From assembly GCA_965222125.1 (NCBI GenBank), contig CBDCTC010000005.1, positions 496,001 to 560,000 on the forward strand: DNA of 64,000 nt, read 5' to 3'. This stretch comes from CAZENU01 sp965222125. Its GTDB lineage: Bacteria > Chloroflexota > Dehalococcoidia > Lucifugimonadales > CAZENU01. Both the position numbers and the translations under genes were made by a program. Shown here piece by piece: positions 8,177 to 16,713 of the stretch. The notes under the pieces are model-generated. The model was not told the origin of the DNA. It ran no database searches and saw nothing but the letters and a program-made list of their open reading frames with translations. Each line of letters starts with the position of its first letter. Positions within the stretch are counted from its first letter, which is position 1.

Positions 8177-9594
8177 GACCGCGTGTCGGACCCGCTTCCC
8201 CGCAGGCCGATTACCACGAGGCCGGCCTCGTGGTCGGCGCCGTGGCATTCGTCGTAGCGGGCCAGAAGGTGCTCGCGGGCGTCCAGGACGCGTTCCGCGA
8301 CCCTCGGATGCGCGGCGGCAAAGGCCTCGCCGAGAGGCGAGCCGAGGTCCCAGCGGGGAGACACGTCGCACGCCCGGCCGGCGCGGGTACAGGCCGCGCG
8401 GTACTCTGACGCCGCCTTTTCGAAGGCGCGCTCGTCCCGAAAGACGACCGCGGTGACCATGAAGTCGGACGAGATATACAAACCCAGTTCGTTGTCGAAC
8501 ACCTGCACGAGGTCGATGTAGGGAATCCAGCCCTCCATTGCGAAGAGGAGGTCGTGCACGATGTCCTGGGACACGCGGTGGTAGTAGAAGTTCTCCCGCT
8601 GTATGGTCATCCTGACCGGGACCGCCGGCTTGTCCTCGTACCCCAGCAGCCGGTCGGCTTCGGCGCCTTTCAGGAACAGAAAAGGGATGTTGCCGTTCGT
8701 GTCGTCGACGAGCACCGACTCTCCGTCGACTCGATAGAGCAGGGCGGTGTGCTGCCAGTAGCGCATGTGGCGCTTGGCGAACCTGAAGTCGAACATGGTG
8801 AGCAGCTCGCGCAACCGGTCCTCGGGCGCCGGGTCGGGTACGTTGGGCCCGGCTATGACGTACTCGGAGTCGAAACCCAGGTGGTCGGTCAGGAACTTCA
8901 GCGCCTGCACCTTCTCGGAGCAAATGCCGCCGGCGCCGTCCGCGATGTTGCCCACGGTCTCGTCACCCCACTTGTACGCAAGCTTCCGGCCCGTGAACCG
9001 TGAGTAGCTCTCGAAGTCGCTCTCCCAGATTCTCCTGGCCAAGGCCTCGAGCAGCCGGACTCTGTCCGCGGCGTCTTCAGACGCCATGATGGCTTCGGCC
9101 TGCTGCTGGCCGTAGGCGCTGCTGGCGGCATCGGCGACGAAGGCGGCGTAGAAGTCACTGCGGCGGCCCCAGCGTCGTTTCGAGAAGCCGGCCCAGTTGC
9201 GGTCGTAGCCGACGCTCGTGCGGTCTATGCTGAGATCGAGCAGGGCCACGTCCTTGCCGTCCGCGCGTATCCGCGACGGGCGCAGCGGGTAGTCCAACGA
9301 CACCGCGCGCGGCCCCTGGGCGAACTCGACTCCGCCGTAGAAGCCCCGGAGGCGGCCCTGGTCGTCGCAGACGTAAACGAGGTCCTGGATCGAGGCGAGC
9401 ATCTCGGCCGACGCTTCAGTGATCCGGCCTTCGCGGGAGAGACGCTCCACGTCCGGACGCTCGAGGTACCGGTCGAGCAGTGCTCTCAGTGGCAGGGCGG
9501 CGTCATCGGCGTCGATGCGCATCGTCGACCGGCGGCCGGTCACGTCGTCGGTGATGCGGAGGACTGTGTTTGGGTTCGCGGCCATCTCAGCCAT
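8173..9594 (-). CDS. Transglutaminase-like cysteine protein
   Basis: 473 residues from ATG 9594 (MAEMAANPNTVL). Another 50 codons upstream are in frame but overlap the promoter and the end of degV. A papain/transglutaminase-like triad can be placed: Cys225 in GGICSEKVQAL, His282 in YWQHTALLYRV and Asp297/298 in LVDDTNG. Members hydrolyse or crosslink amides, typically at Gln or peptide bonds. No signal peptide is seen, so it is probably cytosolic. It is the first gene of the seven-gene run and has its own TATAAT box upstream. About 220 residues precede the catalytic core and are unassigned. Confidence 0.75.
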   Translation of the reverse strand: MAEMAANPNTVLRITDDVTGRRSTMRIDADDAALPLRALLDRYLERPDVERLSREGRITEASAEMLASIQDLVYVCDDQGRLRGFYGGVEFAQGPRAVSLDYPLRPSRIRADGKDVALLDLSIDRTSVGYDRNWAGFSKRRWGRRSDFYAAFVADAASSAYGQQQAEAIMASEDAADRVRLLEALARRIWESDFESYSRFTGRKLAYKWGDETVGNIADGAGGICSEKVQALKFLTDHLGFDSEYVIAGPNVPDPAPEDRLRELLTMFDFRFAKRHMRYWQHTALLYRVDGESVLVDDTNGNIPFLFLKGAEADRLLGYEDKPAVPVRMTIQRENFYYHRVSQDIVHDLLFAMEGWIPYIDLVQVFDNELGLYISSDFMVTAVVFRDERAFEKAASEYRAACTRAGRACDVSPRWDLGSPLGEAFAAAHPRVAERVLDAREHLLARYDECHGADHEAGLVVIGLRGSGSDTRS

Positions 9595-9630
9595 AGAAGC
9601 GTCCCGTCGGTGCGGCAGGCTGTCGAAGCG

Positions 9631-9636
9631 ATTATA
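9631..9636 (-). promoter_or_regulatory. -10 box for the transglutaminase/SecA operon
   Basis: On the minus strand this reads TATAAT, a perfect -10 hexamer, 36 nt upstream of the ATG at 9594. No good -35 is visible at 17 nt. It lies between degV and the transglutaminase-like gene, which argues that the seven-gene run is its own unit. Confidence 0.5.
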
Positions 9637-9670
9637 GCTGGCCGGCCATTCCGCGCCGACCCGATGGCAG

Positions 9671-10537
9671 CTACGCGCCGGTCCAGAAAGCGATGCCGAC
9701 GAGGCCGGGCCCTGTGTGGGCGCCCACGACCGGCGCCAGCTCACTGACGTAGAGCTCCGCGCAGTCCAGCTCGTCTCGCAGGGCCCGCCGGAGATTCTCG
9801 GCCATAGCGAGGGCGTCGGCGTGTACGACAGCGGCGTGCACGGGAGCGCCGTCTGCGCGCATAGCCACGCGGTCGATCAGCGCGCGCCGGGCGCGAGCCT
9901 CGCTTCGGGGCCGGGCGACGCTCTCGATCTCGCCGCGGTGCATCTCGAAGACCGGCTTCAGACTGAGGAGTGCGCTGCCCGCGTACGCTATCCCGGGGAT
10001 GCGGCCGCTCTTCCAGGCGTAGTAGAGCGTGTCCAGATAGGCGGCCAGGTACACGCGCGGGACCACCGAGCCGATCGACTCGATAACGGCGTCCATGTCG
10101 TGGCCGGCGTCTGCGGCGCGGCACGCCGCGGTAGCGACGAGACCCTCGCCGCCCGCGGCGCTCTCGGTGTCCACGACCTCGACGCGAACGTCCGGACGCT
10201 CCTCGCGGAACTCCTCGGCCGCCATGTTGGCGGAGTCGAAGGTGGAGCTGAACCGTCGCGAGACGGTCAGGGCCAGCACCGTCTCGGCCTCGCGGGCGGC
10301 GGTCCTGAAGGCCTCCACGAAGGCGGATGGCGACGGGGAGGCGGTGGTCGGCGGCTCTCCGGCCTCCCGCTGGACGCGGTAGAACTCTGCGGGCGACACG
10401 GCACGACCGCCGGCGTACGCGGCGCCGCGTACGTGGATTTGCATCGGAACGACTTGGGCTGGCAGCGGCCCGTCTCCGGTCGCCGGCAGGGAGGCGCTGC
10501 TGTCGACCACGACGGCCACGCGCTTTTTGGGGCACAT
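9671..10537 (-). CDS. DegV family fatty-acid-binding protein
   Basis: 288 residues. It opens VAVVVDSSASLP, matching the DegV start (I.TDS..dLp). It continues with PPTTASPSPSAFVEAF, the typical P.TSqps...f segment, then SSTFDSANMAAEEF and VVDTESAAGGEG (the VIDS...g.G motif). The C-terminal lobe has SLKPVFEMHRGEI. DegV/FakB proteins bind a single fatty acid and can deliver it to a fatty-acid kinase (FakA) for phospholipid synthesis. No fakA is in the window. The gene is flanked by the padR gene upstream and the separate operon promoter downstream. Confidence 0.92.
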   Translation of the reverse strand: MCPKKRVAVVVDSSASLPATGDGPLPAQVVPMQIHVRGAAYAGGRAVSPAEFYRVQREAGEPPTTASPSPSAFVEAFRTAAREAETVLALTVSRRFSSTFDSANMAAEEFREERPDVRVEVVDTESAAGGEGLVATAACRAADAGHDMDAVIESIGSVVPRVYLAAYLDTLYYAWKSGRIPGIAYAGSALLSLKPVFEMHRGEIESVARPRSEARARRALIDRVAMRADGAPVHAAVVHADALAMAENLRRALRDELDCAELYVSELAPVVGAHTGPGLVGIAFWTGA

Positions 10538-10593
10538 CTCGGAGGGGAAGTCTACACTACGTCCGGACAGCCCCGACAGCGCGAGGGGGTTAG

Positions 10594-10619
10594 GCCGGCC
10601 TCCGGAGAGGAAGGCCGGC
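10594..10619 (-). terminator. Hairpin downstream of padR
   Basis: GCCGGCCT and AGGCCGGC form an 8-bp perfect stem with a 10-nt loop. It lies between padR (ends 10660) and degV. No U-run follows, so termination is inferred from position and stem strength only. Confidence 0.35.
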
Positions 10620-10629
10620 GGCGGAGTGC

Positions 10630-10653
10630 GGGACCGGGTCTTCGCGCGGTCCC
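10630..10653 (-). terminator. Second hairpin directly after padR
   Basis: GGGACCG and CGGTCCC pair across a 10-nt loop, starting only 7 nt after the padR stop. With the hairpin at 10594-10619 it forms a tandem pair in the 122-nt padR-degV gap. No T-tract is visible, so its role is uncertain. Confidence 0.35.
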
Positions 10654-10659
10654 GTGGGG

Positions 10660-11040
10660 CTACTGGTTACCGGCGCGGTTCAGGGATCTGATGGGTCTGG
10701 CGACGGTGTCGAACGCCTCGGCGAAAATGTCCCACTCGCGGATCATCGACCGTAGCCGTCCGAGACCCCTCCCGGTGATCCGGTAGTAGCGGCGAGTCTG
10801 GTGGCTGGGCGAGGTGATCCACATGCTCTCGACATAGCCGTGACGCTCCATCCTGTGCAATGCGGGGTACAGCGTCCCCTGCTTGAGATGGAAGTAACCG
10901 CGGCTCCGGCTGGTCATCTCCCTGACGAGTTGGTACCCGTACTTGAGGTCCTCGGCGAGCATGGAGAGGATCAATATCTCCGTGTTGCCCTTGAGGAGCT
11001 CTCGACGATACGGCTCAAGACCGGTCGTTACGGTATTCAT
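10660..11040 (-). CDS. PadR family transcriptional regulator
   Basis: 126 residues. The PadR winged helix is clear: GNTEILILSMLAEDLKYGYQL, then LKQGTLYPALHRMERHGYVES and RRYYRITGRG, followed by a helical dimerisation tail. PadR proteins repress genes in response to small molecules. CGGAGG sits 6 nt before the ATG. The gene is divergent from hisZ across a 194-nt gap. Its target is unknown; degV next door or its own promoter are the natural guesses. Confidence 0.92.
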   Translation of the reverse strand: MNTVTTGLEPYRRELLKGNTEILILSMLAEDLKYGYQLVREMTSRSRGYFHLKQGTLYPALHRMERHGYVESMWITSPSHQTRRYYRITGRGLGRLRSMIREWDIFAEAFDTVARPIRSLNRAGNQ

Positions 11041-11178
11041 AATCAGCCTCCGATCGATACCGATGGACGTGGGCCACCTGCAAGTTGTACGCAGCAGCGG
11101 CCGGATCGGATTTCTTTTTCGGCACCAATTTTCCGGATTCAGGGCGAACAGGTACGAGGCGTGGCTTCGTGGCTCTCA

Positions 11179-11208
11179 TTGAAGGGCAGATTGGGCGGAT
11201 GCTAGAAT
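11179..11208 (+). promoter_or_regulatory. Sigma70-like promoter of the his operon
   Basis: TTGAAG (11179-11184), an 18-nt spacer and TAGAAT (11203-11208). It precedes the TTG start of hisZ by 26 nt. An in-frame ATG at 11199 lies inside this promoter, which argues against it as the start. Confidence 0.55.
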
Positions 11209-11234
11209 GGCCGCACTTTCGCAGGGAGCGTTCG

Positions 11235-12404
11235 TTGACCACGAGAGTCGAGAGACTTCCGGGTATGCGTGATATGACTGGGGACGCGTACGCGCGGGTG
11301 CGGCGCGTCGCCGACACACTTGCCGCGCACCTGCACCGCAGCGGCTACGAGTCGGTGGACACGCCTCTGCTGGAGCCCACCGAGCTGTTCGTCCGCAAGT
11401 CGGGCGGCGAGCTCACGAGCAGGATGTACACCTTCGTCGACCCGGGCGGGCGCCGGGTCAGCCTCCGTCCGGAGTTCACGTCGTCGGTGATCCGTCACTT
11501 CGTCCAGGAGTGCGGCGCGGCAGACGGGCCGGTACGGTGGCAGTACCAGGGTCCGGTCTTCAGGTACGAGCGCGAGGTCAACGGCGGCTACCGCCAGTCG
11601 ATGCAGGTCGGAGCCGAGCTGATCGGCGCGTCCGGCCCCGAGGCCGACGCTGAGGTCCTGTCGCTGGCCTGGGAAGGGCTCGACAGCGTCGGCATCGAGG
11701 GGCGGCGAATGCGGGTCGGCCACGTGGGCCTGCTCTTGGAAGTCGTGCGCGGCTGCGGCCTGTCCGAGTCGGCCGCGATGTTCATCATCCGCAACGCCCC
11801 GGACCTCAAGCGCGGCGACATGGATGCCGCGGCGCTGGCACAGCGGGCGCGGGACGCCGGACTACTGGATGCCAGGCCGGATATCCCGGAGGGCGCCGAC
11901 CTGACGTCCGACGGCCGCCGTTCCGCACGGGAGTATGTGCGGGGGGTGCTGGCGGGCACGGCGGCAAGCCCGCTGGGACGCCGGAGCCCCGAGCAGATCG
12001 TCGACAGGCTCATGCGCAAGGTCGCGGAGGCCGACTCGGAGGAGAGCTTCCTCGAAGCGGCGTCGCTCGTCGCGGACATGGTGAAGCACGAGGACAGCCC
12101 TCGCGCCGCGCTGGAAGCCGTGCGCCGGACCGTGGCGCGGCGCATCGGCGGCGGCTCGATACTCGGTGAGCTCGAGTCGCTGTTCGCCCTTCTGGATGCC
12201 CGGGGCATCGACGAGTCCCGGATCGTGTTCGATCCCGGCCTCGTGCGGGAGCTCTCCTACTACACGGGCGTCATATTCGAGATCGGCGTCCCGTCGGAGG
12301 CGCCGCTGTGCGGCGGCGGCCGGTATGACGGCCTGATCAGGGCTCTGGGCGGTAACAATACGCCGGCGCTCGGCTTCGCGTACACTGTCGACAGCTTGGT
12401 ATAG
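11235..12404 (+). CDS. hisZ: ATP phosphoribosyltransferase regulatory subunit HisZ
   Basis: 389 residues from TTG 11235 (MTTRVERLPGMRDMTG), with AGGGAG 8 nt upstream. It has the class II histidyl-tRNA-synthetase fold: the LPGMRD opening, motif 2 QYQGPVFRYEREVNGGYRQS and LCGGGRYDGLI. It stops right after the catalytic domain (GFAYTVDSLV) with no anticodon-binding domain, the mark of HisZ rather than HisS. HisZ joins HisG for the first step of histidine synthesis. It heads the hisZGDCB operon, 48 bp before hisG. The HisG here is the long form, which usually does not need HisZ. Confidence 0.85.
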   Translation: MTTRVERLPGMRDMTGDAYARVRRVADTLAAHLHRSGYESVDTPLLEPTELFVRKSGGELTSRMYTFVDPGGRRVSLRPEFTSSVIRHFVQECGAADGPVRWQYQGPVFRYEREVNGGYRQSMQVGAELIGASGPEADAEVLSLAWEGLDSVGIEGRRMRVGHVGLLLEVVRGCGLSESAAMFIIRNAPDLKRGDMDAAALAQRARDAGLLDARPDIPEGADLTSDGRRSAREYVRGVLAGTAASPLGRRSPEQIVDRLMRKVAEADSEESFLEAASLVADMVKHEDSPRAALEAVRRTVARRIGGGSILGELESLFALLDARGIDESRIVFDPGLVRELSYYTGVIFEIGVPSEAPLCGGGRYDGLIRALGGNNTPALGFAYTVDSLV

Positions 12405-12452
12405 GCTGACCCGTACCGAGCCACTCACACAATCCGCGGCCAAGGAACTCAA

Positions 12453-13442
12453 TTGCTACGCGTTGCGGTCGCCAGTGACGGAGCCCTGCACGAGCCCTCG
12501 CTGCTCTTTCTCCGCGCATGCGGGATAGGAGTGGCCCGGACGAACACGCGGCGCTACGTCGCCGAGATGCCGTCGCTCCCCAACGTTCGCGTGCACTTCC
12601 AGCGCGGCTCGGACATCGTGTTCAAGGTCGAGGAGGGCAGCGCCGACGTAGGCATGGTTGGCGAGGACCGCTTCATGGAGTCGAGGCAGGAGGGCGGGGA
12701 CGCGGCGATCATCATAGACCGGCTCGGCTTCGCCCTTTCCGACATGGTGCTCGGCGTACCGGACTCCTGGGTGGACGTCGTGTCGATGGCCGATCTCGCC
12801 GACCTTTCGTTGGAGTTCCGCGAGGCAGGCCGGGACCTGAGGGTCGCCACGAAGTACCCGAGGCTGGTCGAGCGTTTCCTGCTGCGCAGCGGGGTCGGCT
12901 ACTTCTCCATGGTGCCCACCAGCGGGGCTCTCGAGGCGGCGCCGGCGATGGGGTACGCGGACATCATCTCGGACATCACCGAGACCGGCGTGACCATGAG
13001 GGAGAACCGACTCAAGACGATCGCGGGCGGGACGATCATGTCGTCCGAGGCCTGCCTGATCGCCAACCGGGCAGCCCTTGCCGCGGACAAGAGCAAGCTG
13101 CGTACGGCGGAAGCCATCGTCGAGCGGATCGAGTCCCACCTGCGGGCCAGGGGCGTCTACACGATCACCGCTAACATGCGCGGCGAGACCGCGGAAGACG
13201 TGGCCGCCTCCGTGCTGGCCCACGACGACATATCGGGCCTTCGCGGTCCGACCCTGGCTGAGGTGTACACTACGGACGGAGGCGGTTGGTACGCAGTCAC
13301 CGTCGTTGTGGCGAAGGACCGGCTCATGGCAGCCGTGAAGCGGTTCCGCGAGATCGGCGGAAGCAGCGTAACGGTGTCTCAGCCCGACTACGTATTCGAC
13401 TCTGAGTGCGAGGCGGCCCGCCGCCTCACGGAAGTCAGTTGA
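12453..13442 (+). CDS. hisG: ATP phosphoribosyltransferase (long form)
   Basis: 329 residues from TTG 12453 with AAGGA upstream. It catalyses ATP + PRPP to phosphoribosyl-ATP, the committed histidine step. The PRPP-binding segment GYADIISDITETGVTMREN is at 167-185. Residues about 230-312 (TANMRGETAEDV...GPTLAEVYTTDGG...AVKRFREIGG) are the C-terminal ACT-like HisG_C regulatory domain. At 329 residues it is a HisG_L, about 100 longer than the short form that partners HisZ. Feedback inhibition by histidine is expected of this domain but cannot be shown here. Confidence 0.93.
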   Translation: MLRVAVASDGALHEPSLLFLRACGIGVARTNTRRYVAEMPSLPNVRVHFQRGSDIVFKVEEGSADVGMVGEDRFMESRQEGGDAAIIIDRLGFALSDMVLGVPDSWVDVVSMADLADLSLEFREAGRDLRVATKYPRLVERFLLRSGVGYFSMVPTSGALEAAPAMGYADIISDITETGVTMRENRLKTIAGGTIMSSEACLIANRAALAADKSKLRTAEAIVERIESHLRARGVYTITANMRGETAEDVAASVLAHDDISGLRGPTLAEVYTTDGGGWYAVTVVVAKDRLMAAVKRFREIGGSSVTVSQPDYVFDSECEAARRLTEVS

Positions 13443-13500
13443 GACGCGTACGCGTGCGGTCTGACGCGTCGTGGATGACCTTCTTGGGAGTATACCTGGC

Positions 13501-14820
13501 ATGAGAACGGTCACGGGTTTCGCTCCGGCGAGGAAAGTGCTGTTGGACGGGCGCGGGCTGGACCTGGACAGCGTTCCCAGAGAGGTCATGGAGGTCACCG
13601 CGGCCGCAGTGGGCGGGACGTCGTCGCCTTCCGAGGCTGTGAACGAGATACTGCGCCGCGTGCGAGAGGGCGGAGACGAGGCGCTGCGCGAGCTGGCCCG
13701 GAGCCTGGACGGCGTGGAGCCGGAGTCGTTCGAGGTGCCCAAGTCTGCCATAGCCGAGGCCTACGGCGGCGTGCCCGACGAGCTCGTGCGAGCCCTTGAA
13801 GTGGCCGCGAAGCGGTGCACAAAGTTCCACCAGGCTGGCCGGCCGGAGGGATGGATCGATTTCTCCGAGGGCTACGGCGAGATGCTGGTCCCCGTCGGCA
13901 GCGTCGGAGCGTACGTTCCCCGCGGTCTGGCGTCGACGGTGCTGATGACGGCCATACCGGCGCGTGTGGCCGGCGTCGATGAAGTGATAGTCTGCACGCC
14001 GCCCGGCGCGGACGGCTTGCCCGACCCCGCCATGTTGGTCGCGGCCGACCTTTCAGGCGTGAACCGCGTGTTCGGTATCGGCGGGGCGCAGGCCGTTGCG
14101 GCGATGGCGTACGGCACCGAGTCGGTGCCGAAGGTGGACCTCGTGTGCGGCCCGGGCAACGTCTTCGTGACGCTGGCCAAGCGGGCGCTGTTCGGAGTGG
14201 TCGGCATTGAGGGCCTATACGGCCCGACGGAGACGACGGTGATCGCGGACGATACCGCGAATCCCACGCTGTGCGCCGCCGATCTGCTGGCACAGGCGGA
14301 GCACGACGCGCTGGCTACGCCCGTTCTCATCACCACCTCCTCCGAGCTGGCCGAAGCGGTCGAGCGGGAGATCTACGCGAGAGCCGACGGGCTGGAGCGG
14401 AGAGAGACGGCGAAGGCCTCGATCGAGGGCCGCGGCGTCATCGCCATCGTCGAGGACATCGACGAGGCGCTCGACCTGGCCAACGACCTTGCGCCCGAGC
14501 ATCTCTGCCTTATGGTGCGCCAGCCGTGGCGCCACGTTGGCCGGGTGCGGAACGCGGGGGCGCTCTTCATAGGCGAGTTCTCACACGAGGTGCTGGGCGA
14601 CTACGTGGCCGGGCCCAGCCACGTGATGCCCACCGCGGGCACGGCCAGATTCAGTTCCGGCGTCAGCGTGAGGTCGTTCCTGAAGGTCATGCCGGTGGTG
14701 GGACTCGACGACGAGACCGCGATGTCGATCTCCCGGCACGCCGCGGTGATCGCGCGTGCCGAGGGACTTACCGGTCACGCCGAGGCCGCCGAGATAAGGC
14801 ACGAGCTTAACCCGAAATAG
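13501..14820 (+). CDS. hisD: Histidinol dehydrogenase
   Basis: 439 residues from ATG 13501, with GGGAG 10 nt upstream; a GTG 10 codons earlier is possible. It oxidises histidinol to histidine in two NAD steps, the last reactions of the pathway. Family landmarks: VPVGSVGAYVPRG, VCGPGNVFVTLAKR, GPTETTVIADDTANP, AAADLLAQAEHDALA (Zn-ligand Gln/His) and LAPEHLCLM, then GDYVAGPSHVMPTAGTAR. Third gene of the his operon, before hisC by 20 nt. Confidence 0.96.
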   Translation: MRTVTGFAPARKVLLDGRGLDLDSVPREVMEVTAAAVGGTSSPSEAVNEILRRVREGGDEALRELARSLDGVEPESFEVPKSAIAEAYGGVPDELVRALEVAAKRCTKFHQAGRPEGWIDFSEGYGEMLVPVGSVGAYVPRGLASTVLMTAIPARVAGVDEVIVCTPPGADGLPDPAMLVAADLSGVNRVFGIGGAQAVAAMAYGTESVPKVDLVCGPGNVFVTLAKRALFGVVGIEGLYGPTETTVIADDTANPTLCAADLLAQAEHDALATPVLITTSSELAEAVEREIYARADGLERRETAKASIEGRGVIAIVEDIDEALDLANDLAPEHLCLMVRQPWRHVGRVRNAGALFIGEFSHEVLGDYVAGPSHVMPTAGTARFSSGVSVRSFLKVMPVVGLDDETAMSISRHAAVIARAEGLTGHAEAAEIRHELNPK

Positions 14821-14840
14821 GCACCGACGCGAGGTAGAAA

Positions 14841-15923
14841 ATGACGAGCATAACGGAGCTGATCCGGCCGCATCTGGCGAACATCAAGACCTACGAGCCG
14901 GTGGACCCGCCGGAGCTCTTGGCCAAGCGGGCCGGCATTTCCGAGGACCAGATCATCAAGCTCAACGGGAACGAGAACCCGTTCGGGGGCTCGCCCAAGG
15001 CGTCCGAGGCGTTGGGGAAGATACCGCTGCACGTCTACCCGGACTCCCAGCAGCGCCGGGCCCGGCGGGCGCTGGCCGAGTACACGGGGCTGGACGTGGA
15101 ACACATCGTCGTGGGCGCAGGCAGCGACGAGCTGATCGACCTGCTGTTCCGGCTGATGATCGCCCCGGGCGACTCGATCGTCGACTTCGAGCCGACTTTC
15201 GGGATGTACGGGTTCGGCGCACGGGTCTCGGGCGCTCAGACGAAGCTCGTCCAGCGGGATGAGCTGTTCGAGATCGACGGCGGCGGCGCCGGAGAGGCGG
15301 TCGACTCGAGCACGAAGATCATATTCGTCAGCTCGCCGAACAACCCGACCGGGAACATGGTTTCCGAGGAGCAGGTCAGAGCGCTGCTGGACCTGGGCCC
15401 GCTGGTGGTGATCGACGAGGCGTACTACGAGTTCTGCGGCGATACGGTCGCCGGCATGATCCCGCACCACGAGAACCTGTGCGTGCTCAGGACCATGAGC
15501 AAGTGGGCCGGCCTCGCCGGGCTGCGCGTGGGCTACGCGCTGGCGAGCCCGAAGCTCGTCGCGCACATCATCGACATCAAGTCGCCGTACAACATGAGCA
15601 CGGCGGCGGAGGCGGCGCTGATCGCTTCCCTCGAGGACGCAGAAGCGCTGCTGGAACGGGTCGACGAGAACGTGGCCGAGCGGGGCCGCCTGTTCGGGAT
15701 GCTGGAGGCGATTCCGGGCGTGAAGCCCTGGCCTTCCGGCGGCAACTTCATACTCTGCGAGTTCGAGGAGGGCCGCAAAGACGAGATCTACGAAGGCCTC
15801 GCGGACCGGGGAATCTTTGTGCGAGAGTTCAGCTCGGAGCGCCTGCGCAACGCCTTCAGGATGTCCGTCGGGACGCCGGAGCAATCGGACGCCGTGGTCA
15901 CCGCGCTGAACGAGCTGGTCTGA
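14841..15923 (+). CDS. hisC: Histidinol-phosphate aminotransferase
   Basis: 360 residues, PLP-dependent fold type I. It converts imidazole-acetol phosphate to histidinol phosphate. Visible landmarks are KLNGNENPFG near the N-terminus, VGAGSDELIDL, SSPNNPTGN, VIDEAYYEF (PLP-binding Asp/Tyr) and the TMSKWAGLAGLRVGYA lysine region, then the RMSVGT arginine motif near the end. ATG follows hisD by 20 bp and hisB follows within 5 bp. Confidence 0.96.
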   Translation: MTSITELIRPHLANIKTYEPVDPPELLAKRAGISEDQIIKLNGNENPFGGSPKASEALGKIPLHVYPDSQQRRARRALAEYTGLDVEHIVVGAGSDELIDLLFRLMIAPGDSIVDFEPTFGMYGFGARVSGAQTKLVQRDELFEIDGGGAGEAVDSSTKIIFVSSPNNPTGNMVSEEQVRALLDLGPLVVIDEAYYEFCGDTVAGMIPHHENLCVLRTMSKWAGLAGLRVGYALASPKLVAHIIDIKSPYNMSTAAEAALIASLEDAEALLERVDENVAERGRLFGMLEAIPGVKPWPSGGNFILCEFEEGRKDEIYEGLADRGIFVREFSSERLRNAFRMSVGTPEQSDAVVTALNELV

Positions 15924-15927
15924 GGGC

Positions 15928-16536
15928 TTGGGGATCGAATTGGCAGGCAGAAAGGCGAAACTGGACCGCGAGACCGGCGAGACTCGCATCTCGGTGGAGC
16001 TCGACATCGACGGCACGGGGGTATACGAGGTCGACACGGGCAACGCCATGTTCGACCACATGCTGGCCCAGCTATCTAGACACGGGCTGATCGACCTGAA
16101 GCTGACGGCCCGGGGCGACGTCGAGGTCGGCTGGCACCATCTGGTCGAGGACACGGGCATCGTATTGGGCCGGGCGCTGCACGAGGCGGTCGGCGACGGA
16201 GCCGGCATCACCCGCATGGCGAGCTTCCACGTCCCGTTGGACGAGGCGCTCGCGCTCGTCGTCGTGGACTTCGGCGGCCGCGGGTACGCGGTGATCGACG
16301 CGGACATCGGCGACAGCGACATGGGAGACCTCCCCGCGCACCTGGTCCGCCACTTCCTGGAGACGCTGGCGCACGAGGGGCGGTTCAATCTGCACGTCCG
16401 TCTCCTGGCCGGCGATAGCAACCACCACAAGGCCGAGGCCGTCTTCAAGGCGTTGGCGCGGGCGATGCGCGCCGCGCTGACTCCCGAGCCCCGGCTGTCC
16501 GGCGGCGTGCCGAGCACCAAGGGCACGATCGGGTAG
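15928..16536 (+). CDS. hisB: Imidazoleglycerol-phosphate dehydratase
   Basis: 202 residues, the monofunctional IGPD form without a phosphatase domain. It dehydrates imidazole glycerol phosphate. The manganese-binding repeats are present: FDHMLAQLSRHG, GWHHLVEDTGIVLG, AHLVRHFLETLAHE and GDSNHHKAEAVFKA, ending PSTKGTIG. The TTG at 15928 is very close to hisC; TTG 15940 with GGGG about 6 nt upstream may be the real start. Last gene of the his operon seen here; hisA, hisF, hisH and hisI are elsewhere. Confidence 0.95.
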   Translation: MGIELAGRKAKLDRETGETRISVELDIDGTGVYEVDTGNAMFDHMLAQLSRHGLIDLKLTARGDVEVGWHHLVEDTGIVLGRALHEAVGDGAGITRMASFHVPLDEALALVVVDFGGRGYAVIDADIGDSDMGDLPAHLVRHFLETLAHEGRFNLHVRLLAGDSNHHKAEAVFKALARAMRAALTPEPRLSGGVPSTKGTIG

Positions 16537-16641
16537 GGCAGCGCGGCCTCGGCGGACCTGATCCGGGACGGGACGCTAACCCCGTTCTTGCGTAACGCGG
16601 CCAACTCCTGCGCACCGTCACCAACGAGAGTCCCAAGCCCT

Positions 16642-16713
16642 TCGAAGACGCGGAGGACGCCACGCCGCGAGATCGAGGTGGCGCTGCGACGTGCCAAGGA
16701 GGTGCTGGGATGA
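16642..16713 (+). pseudogene. Remnant C-terminus of a HigB/Gp49-like toxin
   Basis: Twenty-three codons reading SKTRRTPRREIEVALRRAKE followed by VLG and TGA. This resembles the end of phage-derived Gp49/HigB toxins (kKTqKTP.reie.A..r.e). The TGA overlaps the ATG of the antitoxin as ATGA, the usual toxin-antitoxin junction. Upstream, 16537-16641 carries no toxin-like frame. The toxin therefore appears deleted except for its tail. Short, so confidence is moderate. Confidence 0.5.

Noticed and set aside
7355..8923. A 522-codon version of the degenerate ANL gene
   Set aside because: The first 250 codons overlap the transglutaminase-like gene in a shadow frame; the GTG at 8176, coupled by GTGA, is the natural start.
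11235..12404. hisS (histidyl-tRNA synthetase)
   Set aside because: No anticodon-binding domain, and the gene heads a his operon, so HisZ fits better.
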